DNA of 64,000 bases from Chloroflexota bacterium. Lineage in GTDB: Bacteria; Chloroflexota; Anaerolineae; Aggregatilineales; Phototrophicaceae. Of this stretch, positions 50,246 through 58,920 are shown piece after piece (position 1 is the stretch's first letter; every line of letters starts with the position of its first letter). The stretch lies in NCBI GenBank assembly GCA_020161935.1, contig JAIUNI010000001.1, forward strand, positions 1,550,001 through 1,614,000, in the 5' to 3' direction. Below the pieces are notes generated by a model. That model was not told where the DNA came from, did not search any database, and saw nothing but the letters and a program-made list of their open reading frames with translations. The position numbers and the translations under genes are program-made.

Positions 50246-51073
50246 CTAGTAGCCAGTGGGTTTTTCGGCTTGCCATGTCCAGTGTTCAGCAATCCGGTTC
50301 TTCGGTGAGCTGATGCGTTCGCTGATGATTGTCCGCAGCACACGCAGACCGTCACGAATGGGCTTCAGGTTACTTTCACCATGTACGCGGTCACTCTCGT
50401 AGCTGGGGACTTCCGCAACTTTAAGGTTCGAGCGCAGCGCACGGATATTCATGAGGGTCTCGATTTCGAAACCGTCGCAATTGGGGTCCATGACATACAA
50501 GGCACGCTTCCAAAATGCGTTGTAACCGTAGCACAGATCGGTATATTGACCGCCAAACAGGATACGTACGGCCCATGTCAAACCGAGGTTGCCCATCTTG
50601 CGGATAAAGGTCATATCCGATGTACCGCCCCCTTGGAGGAAGCGCGAACCCTTAACATAGTCTGCACCGGAGCGAAGCGCACCGACATACAGCGCGATTT
50701 CGGCGGGGTTCATCGAACCATCAGCATCCATCATGACGATGATGTCGCCTTCAGCCGCATGGAAGCCGGCTGCCAGCGCTACGCCCTTACCACGACGGGT
50801 TTCCTCAACAATTTTGACATCCGGGCGCATGGAGAGCGCAACTTCACGGGTGTTATCTTTGGAATGCCCATCAACGATCAGCACTTCATGTACCCAATCA
50901 GGAATATAGGGCAGCACATAGCGCAGGTTTTTAGCCTCATTAAGGGTTGGAATCACGATACTGACGCGCGGAAAGTCGGTCACATGAACGTTGAATAAGT
51001 TCTGTGTACCCGGCCGATCATAGGCGAAAACCTTTTCGTATGAAGATGGACTGATAATCGATGTGCCTTGCAT
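50246..51073 (-). CDS. Glycosyltransferase family 2 (dolichol/polyprenyl-phosphate mannosyltransferase-like)
   Basis: GT-A enzyme of 275 aa with VSIVIPTLNEAKNLRYVLPY, VLIVDGHSKDNTRE, GDIIVMMDADGSMNPAEI (DxD) and FLQGGGTSDMTFIRKMGNLG, the pattern of polyprenyl-phosphate hexose synthases. It lacks the C-terminal membrane helices of some relatives. It is the first gene of the eleven-gene minus-strand cluster; GGGAG stands seven bases before the ATG. It may load a lipid carrier for the cluster. Confidence 0.92.
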   Translation of the reverse strand: MQGTSIISPSSYEKVFAYDRPGTQNLFNVHVTDFPRVSIVIPTLNEAKNLRYVLPYIPDWVHEVLIVDGHSKDNTREVALSMRPDVKIVEETRRGKGVALAAGFHAAEGDIIVMMDADGSMNPAEIALYVGALRSGADYVKGSRFLQGGGTSDMTFIRKMGNLGLTWAVRILFGGQYTDLCYGYNAFWKRALYVMDPNCDGFEIETLMNIRALRSNLKVAEVPSYESDRVHGESNLKPIRDGLRVLRTIISERISSPKNRIAEHWTWQAEKPTGY

Positions 51074-51585
51074 GATTGACTCCCTGTTTCAACTACGGAA
51101 CTTGTCCTATGAATTACCTGCCCCCATAGCAAGATGTTTGACTGTGTGGTACTGCAATAAAATAGATGTTGTTGTCAGACAGAACACACTGGTTTCACAA
51201 GCAATTGGATTGCTTGATGCAAGACCGGGTTGCGAGGAAATATTGAGCAGATCATTCACAGCGTTTTCAGTTTTAAAGTTTGGTTATGACTGCTGTGTTT
51301 GGGCTGTTCAATACTTTTGCTACACCTCAGTTTGCGATCAAAGATTGCCGCACTTCATTACGTGTTTATCCCTGATGTTCGCTTCACTTTACAATGTAAA
51401 TTACAAATTGGAATGAGACCTATAGATAGTCTCTCAGTAGGCCAACTGGCCAGATTTATCCCTCGATTTCCGACTTAAGTCTGTGGTCAGTACGGTCTAC
51501 AAATGCGTATAATAGGTACCTGATTAAAAAGATCGCGTTTTACTCGTCCCAGTGGCGTGGGGTTGAAGAAAAGGAACGAGCAGCT
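51074..51585. other. Divergent intergenic region with palindromes (512 bp)
   Basis: The gap separates the polysaccharide cluster from the kinase gene. Two overlapping palindromes lie at 51388-51405: TTTACA-A-TGTAAA and TGTAA-A-TTACA. Toward the kinase, TGGTCA (51484-51489) and TATAAT (51508-51513) with an 18-bp spacer form a plausible promoter, and AAAGGAACGAG precedes the ATG. The rest is AT-rich with no supported gene; an open frame at 51063-51416 has no family features. Confidence 0.5.
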
Positions 51586-54500
51586 ATGCCCCGCAATCCC
51601 AAGACTGAAACGACTACCCTGTACGAAGCGACACTCCTTGGGGAGATCTCGAACAGGTTGACTAAGGCAGCTACCCCCCGCGACTGCCTGCAAGCTCTTA
51701 GCGAATATGTACTCGTCAAAGGCGCTAATGGAGGCCGACTGAATTGGGTTTATGAGCTACCGGATGATATTGTTCGGGCAGAAATCCTGAATGTTTGGGG
51801 TGAGCTTCAAAATACCTTCCAACGCAAACCAGTACCTCGTGTTCAAGCCGGTTTGACATTGGATGAACCCTTACTCATCGCTGACCTTGAAAATACCCCT
51901 CGCATCCCCCCGGAGGCACTAGAGGAATACGCCGATTTAGGTATTCGCGCCCTTGTTCTGATTCCGCTGAAGGCCGATCAAAAGCATGTGGGCGGCTTTG
52001 AATTTTACTGGCCTTTCCCGGTCACGTTTACAAAAGAAGATCATCACGCTTTTAAAGTACTGATGCAGCTTTCAGAGCCGCTTCTCCACAGCTTGCTGCT
52101 GGCGGAGCGTGAGAAAAAAAGCCAAGCACGAAATCAACAAATCAACGCGATCAGCCAAGCGCTTTCGTCTCAGGCAACTAATGAAGCTGAGATTATCACC
52201 ACGATCCTCGATTTCGCCCGGCCTTATGGCGCAGTCGGGGCTGATCTCCTTTACTTGAGCGACGATACACCGATTTCAAAAGACAGTGCTAACGGCACAA
52301 CCGATTTGCAGTGGTTCAACGTGATGGATCGGCGTTTACTCGCTGACCTCAACACGATTGACGAAGCCAATAAACATGCGAAGCCGTTCTTCACTGAAAA
52401 TGTCCGGCATGATCTCAACCTCGCTGAGGCCAACCGCAGCCTCCTGATTGAGAAGAATATCGAAGCGATGGTGATGCTGCCCCTCTACAACGCACAAGGG
52501 ATGCAAGCTATTTTACTTGTGTATTGGGAGGCCACGCACAGCTTTACCAGTCATGAGCGGCTGATCTACGCAGCTATTCTGCCGGTTTTAGCGGCGGTTG
52601 TAGAAGGCAAACGGGCGAACAAAGAGGCGGAAGAAAGCGAGCTGCGGGCAACGGCGCTCTTCCAACTGGCGGAGTTCATCAATGCGGCGACCAGTTACCA
52701 AGAAATTGTAGACGCAGTTGCGTGGTTACAGCCGAACGCAGACGGTATTTTGCTCAATATGTTTGAGAACTGGAACTATGTAAACGCAACCTATTTCGAA
52801 ACGATTGCGCTTGCATCGGTTCCCGTTGCTATTCGTGATACCTTAGAACCTCGACTGCCTATGATGCCGATCATCGCTCAAATCGTTGAGGAAAAACTCT
52901 GGGTATCGGAGAACATTTTTAAAGATGAGCGCCTCGATGCATTCAGCCTGTCCATCTTGAAACGTCTACCGACCAAAGCGCATATGGTTGTCCCATTGAA
53001 GAACGGGCAAACCTGCTGGGGTGTGCTTGTTTTCAATTACAACCGACCGCGTATCTTCAGTCAACGTGAACACCAGATCGCGCTCGGTATCGCAGACCTT
53101 GTGAATTCCGCCGTTGCGCGAATGCGATTACAGGAAGAGTCGCTCATTGCACGGCAGCGAGCCGAAACGCTCGCCAATTTGAACGCGGCATTTTCGAAGG
53201 CTGTGAATGAAACCGATATTTTGAGAGCGTTTGTCACCTATGCCCAAACGCTGGACGCATACCGGATCGAAATGGCTTATGCCGAGCATCAGTACAAGGA
53301 AAGTGACCCTTATGCGGCTTATCTCATCGCGCTATGGCTGGAAGGTGACATCACCGATTATTACCGCACGGGCAAAGAGCCACGACACGTTAAGAGCAAC
53401 GAATATTTACTAGGTGATTATTGGATACCACAAGCCGACCGCATTCTGTATATCGAGGATGTGAATACGGATGAACGGATACCACCGGAAAAGCGCGTCC
53501 TACTAGCCGAGCGCTTTAAGACCGAAGCAGCGGTTATTATTCCGTTGAACCACAGCGGGCAGTTCCAAGGATTGATTAGCCTCAATTGGCACGCACCACA
53601 TCATTTCACGGCGAATGAACGATATGTGTTTGAGCAACTTTTTCAGACCCTTCCCCCGATCATCGCGACGAGACGTGTCTATGTGGCAGAGCAGGAAGAA
53701 CGGGCGCGGGCGCAGACGATTGCATCCATTAACGCGGCTTTACTCCAAGCGAGTGATGAGGCTGACATTTTGGCAGCCATCGCGGAATACACAGGCTTGC
53801 AAGGTGCAGCAGGTCTCATTATCAACTACGCTACTAACAACGAAACTGTCACCAACCTTGATTTCCGACCTGTCGCACGGTGGATGTTCAAACAGCCTTT
53901 TCCGTATCGCGTGATTAACAATGAGGAACGCTTTTCCGTCCGGCAAGGGCAGCATCATGACGTGATCCTCGAAATCCGCGACATCAGCCTGCAAGACCCA
54001 CAGAAGGTCGCCTACATCGAAAATGTGGAGACGGATGAACGGCTCTCGGCGGATAAGCGAGTGGAGTTTATACAGTATTATGCCATGCGTGCTGAGGCCG
54101 TTTTGGGGCTATACAGTGGTGGTCGCTGGCAAGGCAATCTCATCATCATGTGGTACCAACCGCATGTTTTCAGCGAACACGAACGCAGCGTTTATGAACA
54201 GATCGCGCAAAATCTTTCGACGGTCGTAGCGACACGACGCGCGTATCTGGCTGAACAGCAGGCGCGGGAAGATACCAGCCTCCTCTATACCGTTTCCGAG
54301 GCGGTAAACGCAGCCATGACGTTCGCGGATGTGATTAAGGCCGTCGCGCCCGTCGCGCGGGAAGTTGACCGCGTTTACCTGATTCTCTGGGAGAATTTAG
54401 ACTACCGGCAATCGACTTATTTCCAGATGGCAGCGGGTATAGACCGGGAGGGGAATACTCCATCGTCAATCGGTGCGCGATTTACCGAAAAAGATTTTCC

Positions 54501-55971
54501 GATTGCCCCGCATGTCCTCCAGCACCGGCAAGTCGTCATTGAAAATATTGCCGACCATCCGCTTGTTGACCCGATTACCCAGCGCGGATGGGAAAACCAC
54601 AATATAAGAGCGTTATTGATGGTGGCGCTGGTTCAAGATCAACGTTGGTATGGAACATTAAGTTTTGAGGCGAATGAACCCCGCGCCTTTAGTGAACGCG
54701 ACCAACGGCTGACACTCGCCGTTGCCGATCTGGTACTGAGCGCCATCTTGCGAATTAACGCGCAGCACGAGCTGACGAAGGCGGCTTACGAGCAGCGACT
54801 GGCTTATGTCGCGGAGCAAAGTTCACGTGCCGAAAACGAACTCTTGTATAAGGTCAGCCGGGACATCAATCAGGCGACAACCGTGGCCGAGGTCATGCAA
54901 GCGATTACACGCTGCTTCCCTCTGCCCCTACTCATCGCGATCTTCGCGCTGGAAAATTACGACCAAGAAGGCGCGACTTACACGGAAACGCTGATTTCAA
55001 ACGACCCGACGCTGCCCGCAGGCACACGGCTTCCGCGAGAAGTATTTGACCTGCTCGTGCCGGCATTAGCGGGTGGGATGGTTATTAACGACACGACCGC
55101 GCCGGAGATCGCTCATCACCCAGCCTCAACCTCGGCACAGCGGTTCGGCATCAGGTCGATGGCATTTGCGAACCTCGTGCAAAACCAGCGGGTTGTCGGG
55201 ATTTTCGCGATTGGCTGTAAGGTACAGCGAAACTTCACTGACCGCGAACTGCGGCTGATGGCGGGTGTGACTGATCTCACTGGAGCAGCACTGGAACGCT
55301 TCCGGCTGCGGGACGAGACGGAACGCGCCCGACAACGCGCCCACGAACTGGCAGCACTGGAAGAACGCACACGGTTGGCGCGAGAACTGCACGATTCGGT
55401 TTCACAAGCGCTGTATGGTATCGGGTTGGGCGCACAGACCGCACATCGCCATCTTGATAAGAACCCGGCGATGGTACGCGAGTCGATTGAGTATGTGCTG
55501 ACGTTAGCGGAAGCCGGTTTGACCGAGATGCGGGCGCTCATTTTCGAACTGCGACCGGAGTCACTGGAGACTGAAGGGTTAGTCGTGGCGCTGGCTAAAC
55601 AGGGTGCGTCTATTCAGGCGCGGCATGGCATCCAAGTGCATCTGGAACTGAGCGACGAGCCAGATATGCCACTACCTAATAAAGAAAGCCTTTACCGTGT
55701 GATGCGTGAGGCGCTACATAATGTCGTCAAACACGCGAGCGCGACACAGATCACCTTACGGATGCAGGACCTTGACGATGGATTAGCCCTTGAGGTTGTG
55801 GACAACGGCATTGGCTTTGACAGCGACAAAGAATTTCCGGGACATCTGGGACTTCACTCGATGCGAGAACGTATCGCACAGATGAATGGCGAAATCACGA
55901 TTGCGAGCAAGCCGGGAGAAGGTACCCGACTGAGTGTGAGAATTAATGATCCATCGAGTCTATACACATAA
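51586..55971 (+). CDS. Seven-GAF cytoplasmic sensor histidine kinase, NarL/DesK type
   Basis: Soluble kinase of 1461 aa without membrane spans. Seven successive GAF-like modules of about 170 residues start near 10, 185, 355, 530, 715, 900 and 1090; each begins with a helix like ASINAALLQASDEADILAAI. A coiled segment leads to a HisKA_3 domain with the phospho-acceptor His1269 in RLARELHDSVSQ, then an HATPase domain (REALHNVVKHASA, VVDNGIGFDSD, GHLGLHSMRERI, GTRLSVRI). The partner is probably the LuxR-type regulator at 56506. Modules 4 and 5 share a YIE(D/N)V.TDER block, pointing to internal duplication. The ligands are unknown. Confidence 0.92.
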   Translation: MPRNPKTETTTLYEATLLGEISNRLTKAATPRDCLQALSEYVLVKGANGGRLNWVYELPDDIVRAEILNVWGELQNTFQRKPVPRVQAGLTLDEPLLIADLENTPRIPPEALEEYADLGIRALVLIPLKADQKHVGGFEFYWPFPVTFTKEDHHAFKVLMQLSEPLLHSLLLAEREKKSQARNQQINAISQALSSQATNEAEIITTILDFARPYGAVGADLLYLSDDTPISKDSANGTTDLQWFNVMDRRLLADLNTIDEANKHAKPFFTENVRHDLNLAEANRSLLIEKNIEAMVMLPLYNAQGMQAILLVYWEATHSFTSHERLIYAAILPVLAAVVEGKRANKEAEESELRATALFQLAEFINAATSYQEIVDAVAWLQPNADGILLNMFENWNYVNATYFETIALASVPVAIRDTLEPRLPMMPIIAQIVEEKLWVSENIFKDERLDAFSLSILKRLPTKAHMVVPLKNGQTCWGVLVFNYNRPRIFSQREHQIALGIADLVNSAVARMRLQEESLIARQRAETLANLNAAFSKAVNETDILRAFVTYAQTLDAYRIEMAYAEHQYKESDPYAAYLIALWLEGDITDYYRTGKEPRHVKSNEYLLGDYWIPQADRILYIEDVNTDERIPPEKRVLLAERFKTEAAVIIPLNHSGQFQGLISLNWHAPHHFTANERYVFEQLFQTLPPIIATRRVYVAEQEERARAQTIASINAALLQASDEADILAAIAEYTGLQGAAGLIINYATNNETVTNLDFRPVARWMFKQPFPYRVINNEERFSVRQGQHHDVILEIRDISLQDPQKVAYIENVETDERLSADKRVEFIQYYAMRAEAVLGLYSGGRWQGNLIIMWYQPHVFSEHERSVYEQIAQNLSTVVATRRAYLAEQQAREDTSLLYTVSEAVNAAMTFADVIKAVAPVAREVDRVYLILWENLDYRQSTYFQMAAGIDREGNTPSSIGARFTEKDFPIAPHVLQHRQVVIENIADHPLVDPITQRGWENHNIRALLMVALVQDQRWYGTLSFEANEPRAFSERDQRLTLAVADLVLSAILRINAQHELTKAAYEQRLAYVAEQSSRAENELLYKVSRDINQATTVAEVMQAITRCFPLPLLIAIFALENYDQEGATYTETLISNDPTLPAGTRLPREVFDLLVPALAGGMVINDTTAPEIAHHPASTSAQRFGIRSMAFANLVQNQRVVGIFAIGCKVQRNFTDRELRLMAGVTDLTGAALERFRLRDETERARQRAHELAALEERTRLARELHDSVSQALYGIGLGAQTAHRHLDKNPAMVRESIEYVLTLAEAGLTEMRALIFELRPESLETEGLVVALAKQGASIQARHGIQVHLELSDEPDMPLPNKESLYRVMREALHNVVKHASATQITLRMQDLDDGLALEVVDNGIGFDSDKEFPGHLGLHSMRERIAQMNGEITIASKPGEGTRLSVRINDPSSLYT

Positions 55972-56067
55972 AGTAGGAGATGGAGGTCTGACACTTGACG
56001 CAGGATTGAACGACTCGATTATGAGATACTTCTCTTATATCGTCCAATTATGCTCAAGTAGGGTCTT

Positions 56068-56466
56068 ATGATTTCACGTACACCGTCTGTCATCGCTCGT
56101 CCATTCGGCACACGACGGCAAGCCATCGTCAGTTTTGGCGATACCCATATGGTGATCGGTTCACCAATGATTCGGGATACGATCAGTGGGTTAAGCCAAC
56201 CGAATGATTTATTACTGGCGACACTGGTGACGGACTGCACATTCGCGTGCCAAGATACGGCTCAGGCGTTAGACATTCCCATGACGAGCTTAACGACAAC
56301 CGCGAAGTGGAATTATGAGAACGGGCAAGCGATTATCGTCCATTTAAGCGTGAATGGCTTGATGAGTGAGCAAGTTGAACGACTTATTGAAGGCATTCAG
56401 CTACGCGCACAGATGTACAAGCTCTTATCACAGGTTTTACCAATCAGCTTTAAGATGACCGATTAA
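56068..56466 (+). CDS. OsmC/Ohr-family-like protein
   Basis: Protein of 132 aa resembling OsmC-type peroxide-resistance proteins. It has TRRQAIVSFGDTHMVIGSPM, LLLATLVTDCTFACQDTAQAL (the first Cys context) and MTSLTTTAKWNYENGQAIIV. Two cysteines lie close together in DCTFACQD rather than in the widely spaced Ohr arrangement, so the usual thiol peroxidase chemistry is doubtful. It lies between the kinase and the response regulator, on the kinase strand. The family call is moderate. Confidence 0.6.
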   Translation: MISRTPSVIARPFGTRRQAIVSFGDTHMVIGSPMIRDTISGLSQPNDLLLATLVTDCTFACQDTAQALDIPMTSLTTTAKWNYENGQAIIVHLSVNGLMSEQVERLIEGIQLRAQMYKLLSQVLPISFKMTD

Positions 56467-56505
56467 ACCCCTCATATCGGTTTGACTACTTCCGACCAAC
56501 AGCCT

Positions 56506-57144
56506 CTATTCGTGCGTAATATCCACAAGGCCAATGCTAGCCGCGTACAGCGCAGCTTGAGTCCGACTTACAACATGCAGCTTACTGAAAATATTGCTGA
56601 CGTGGGTTTTGACCGTTTTCTCGCCAATATCGAGCTTACGGGCGATCTCTTTGTTGGCTAACCCTTGAGCGACGAGGCGGAGAACATCCGTTTCGCGTTC
56701 GGTGAGTTTTTCGGGGGATTCGGGGACACGGACTTCACGGACGAGGCGAGCAGCGGCTTTCGGTGACAACTGTACCTGACCTTCTGAGGCGGCACGGATG
56801 GCACGGAGGAGTTCGGGGCCATCGGTATCTTTGAGTAGGTAGCCAATCGCACCGGCTTTGATCGCGCCGACGACCGAGGCATCCTCAAGGACGCTGGTAA
56901 GGGCAATGACTTCGGTATCCGGTAGTTCACGGCGGATAATACCGGTTGCTTCGACCCCGCCCATCTGCGGCATAAGCAAGTCCATGAGGACGACATCCGG
57001 CTTAAGCTGGCGTACCATATCAATCGCCTGAAGGCCGTTTGAGGCTTCACCGACGATTTCAAAATCCGGTTCACCTTTGAAGAACATTTTCAATCCCTGC
57101 CGCACGACTGCATGGTCATCCACCAACAACATCCGAATAGTCAT
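56506..57144 (-). CDS. LuxR/NarL-family response regulator
   Basis: Two-domain regulator of 212 aa. The receiver has MLLVDDHAVVRQG (acidic pair D9/D10), phospho-acceptor D55 in VVLMDLLMPQ, ALTSVLEDASVV and the Lys in YLLKDTDG. The C-terminal GerE helix-turn-helix reads LTERETDVLRLVAQGLANKE then IARKLDIGEKTVKTHVSNIF. The ATG at 57144 gives the standard length; the longer frame to 57228 has no family sequence. It converges on the kinase/OsmC genes and is the likely partner of the seven-GAF kinase. Confidence 0.94.
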   Translation of the reverse strand: MTIRMLLVDDHAVVRQGLKMFFKGEPDFEIVGEASNGLQAIDMVRQLKPDVVLMDLLMPQMGGVEATGIIRRELPDTEVIALTSVLEDASVVGAIKAGAIGYLLKDTDGPELLRAIRAASEGQVQLSPKAAARLVREVRVPESPEKLTERETDVLRLVAQGLANKEIARKLDIGEKTVKTHVSNIFSKLHVVSRTQAALYAASIGLVDITHE

Positions 57145-57475
57145 CACACTTATCCTTTGTCTGAACGCCAATTTCCTCTGGATTGAGGAAGGTGCAGCTA
57201 GGCTTAACCCCTTGACGTGTAATCGCATTCGTTCGAGTTTAACAGAATTTCGTCTACGATAATCATGTCACCTCAATGGTCAACCCCGTATCCGTCAAAA
57301 GTCTGAGATTTCTCTCCGCCAAAAGTCTGAGGCCAAGCGTGAACTCAGTCTTTCGGCGGACGAGACCTCATCCTCAGGCAGGGCGGAGGGATAACCCACA
57401 GGTTGCAAGACGGGACACAAGGCGACGTGGTTAGATAGGAGGCATAGACAAACAAACTGTTGAAGGAAAAACATC
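57145..57475. other. Divergent intergenic region with large inverted repeat
   Basis: Between the response regulator and the FAD enzyme lies a 16-bp imperfect inverted repeat (57316-57331 and 57344-57359, 14 of 16 paired, 12-nt loop). A direct copy of AAAAGTCTGAG occurs at 57297-57307 and again in the left arm at 57321-57331. It is not followed by a T-run, so an operator or mRNA leader structure is more likely than a terminator. GAAGGA nine bases before 57476 is the downstream ribosome-binding site. Confidence 0.5.
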
Positions 57476-58861
57476 ATGGTGATGGCAGAGTTAATCCACT
57501 CATTAAGCTACGAAGGCGAACTCCAGAATCGTATCCAAGGCGATGTGCTGGTTCCCGGTAACGAGGCTTACGAAAACGCACGTAAGGCATGGAACTTGAA
57601 TGTTGACCAATACCCCGCGGTCATTCTGGTGGCGGAAAGCGCCCGTGACATCGCGGAAGGCGTACAGTACGCACGGGATATGGGGTTGGGCGTGGCGGTT
57701 CAATCAACCGGTCACGGTATTACGTTGGAAGCGAACGACTGTTTACTCATTACAACCTCGAAATTGAACGAAGTCGAGATCAATGAAGTTCAGCAGACCG
57801 CTTGGATCGGCGCGGGTGTAGTGTGGGCGGACGTGCTGGAAAAAGCACAAGCACATGGTTTAGCTCCCCTGCTAGGTTCATCATCAGCGGTTGGCGCGGT
57901 TGGTTACACGTTGGGGGGCGGTATGGGTTGGCTGGCCCGTAAGCACGGGCTTTCGGCGGACAGCGCACTCGAATTTGAAGTGGTGACGGCTGACGGACGG
58001 CTGATCTTCACCAACGAGACCGAGAACAGTGAGATGTACTGGGTACTGCGTGGGGGTGGAGGCAGCTTCGCCATCGTGACCAGCATGAAGATCAAGCTGT
58101 ACCCGATTACCGAGATTTACGGCGGTACGATGATTTACCCGGCGGAAGAAGCCAAGCCGGCGCTAAACTTCTACCGCGAGTGGATCCACTTCCTGCCGGA
58201 AGATTGGACAACTTCGTTCGCGATTATGAACTTCCCGCCCATCCCTGATCTGCCCCCGTTCCTGAGTGGTAAGTCGGTGGTGATGATTAACGGGTGCTAT
58301 TCCGGCGAGGACTTGAACGCTGGCGCGATGATGGCACAGGCGTGGCTTGATTGGAAGCAGCCGATTACCAACAGCTTCCGCCGGATGCCGTTCAAGGAGA
58401 TCGACAGCATTAGCAACGACCCGAAAGACCCGTCGGCGGGCAAGAGCAGCGGCGCGTGGTTGAAGGAACTGGACGAAGACACGATTGAGGCGCTGGTCGA
58501 AAACGCCATCGGCTCACCGATTATGAAGTTTGAGGTGCGTTACGCGGGCGGGGCGGTCAGCCATACACATAACAACGCCTTTGGACACCGCGACGCGAAG
58601 CATATCATGCAGATGTTAGCTATCACCCCAACCAAGGAAGCGCTGACTCAAGCGGAGGCTGATATTGCCGACTTTAAGCGGGTGATGGCCCCGCACCTGA
58701 CGGGCGGCGTGTATATGAACTTCCTTGAAGGGAAGGAAAGCCGACAGGAGACCCGCAACGGTTATCCGACCGATAAGTTTGAGCGCCTTATGATATTGAA
58801 GGCCAAGTTTGATCCTGATAACATTTTCCGGTTCGGGTTCAACATTCCGCCGAAGCGCTAA
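57476..58861 (+). CDS. FAD-linked oxidoreductase (berberine-bridge/BBE family)
   Basis: Flavoprotein oxidase or dehydrogenase of 461 aa. The PCMH-type FAD domain shows YPAVILVAESARDIAEGVQY, VQSTGHGITLE (His of the usual flavin-link site), AWIGAGVVWADVLEKAQAHG and VGAVGYTLGGGMGWLARKHG; in that last block the Cys used by bicovalent relatives is absent. The BBE tail is complete (VYMNFLEGKE, FERLMILKAKFDPDNIFRFG). Relatives oxidise sugars, alkaloids or aromatics; the substrate is unknown. It stands alone between two intergenic regions and ends at a strong terminator. Confidence 0.9.
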   Translation: MVMAELIHSLSYEGELQNRIQGDVLVPGNEAYENARKAWNLNVDQYPAVILVAESARDIAEGVQYARDMGLGVAVQSTGHGITLEANDCLLITTSKLNEVEINEVQQTAWIGAGVVWADVLEKAQAHGLAPLLGSSSAVGAVGYTLGGGMGWLARKHGLSADSALEFEVVTADGRLIFTNETENSEMYWVLRGGGGSFAIVTSMKIKLYPITEIYGGTMIYPAEEAKPALNFYREWIHFLPEDWTTSFAIMNFPPIPDLPPFLSGKSVVMINGCYSGEDLNAGAMMAQAWLDWKQPITNSFRRMPFKEIDSISNDPKDPSAGKSSGAWLKELDEDTIEALVENAIGSPIMKFEVRYAGGAVSHTHNNAFGHRDAKHIMQMLAITPTKEALTQAEADIADFKRVMAPHLTGGVYMNFLEGKESRQETRNGYPTDKFERLMILKAKFDPDNIFRFGFNIPPKR

Positions 58862-58886
58862 CCAATAGACGACCTGATTAATGACT

Positions 58887-58920
58887 GCCCTCTCATCGTG
58901 ATTGATGAGGGGGCTTTTTT
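58887..58920 (+). terminator. Rho-independent terminator after the FAD oxidoreductase
   Basis: An 11-bp stem with one G-T wobble (GCCCTCTCATC 58887-58897, GATGAGGGGGC 58904-58914), a 6-nt loop and six T residues at 58915-58920. It lies 26 bp after the stop codon and closes the single-gene unit. Confidence 0.88.

Noticed and set aside
51063..51416. Plus-strand frame of 117 codons in the divergent intergenic region
   Set aside because: It overlaps the glycosyltransferase start, is AT-rich, has no recognisable motif and no ribosome-binding site.
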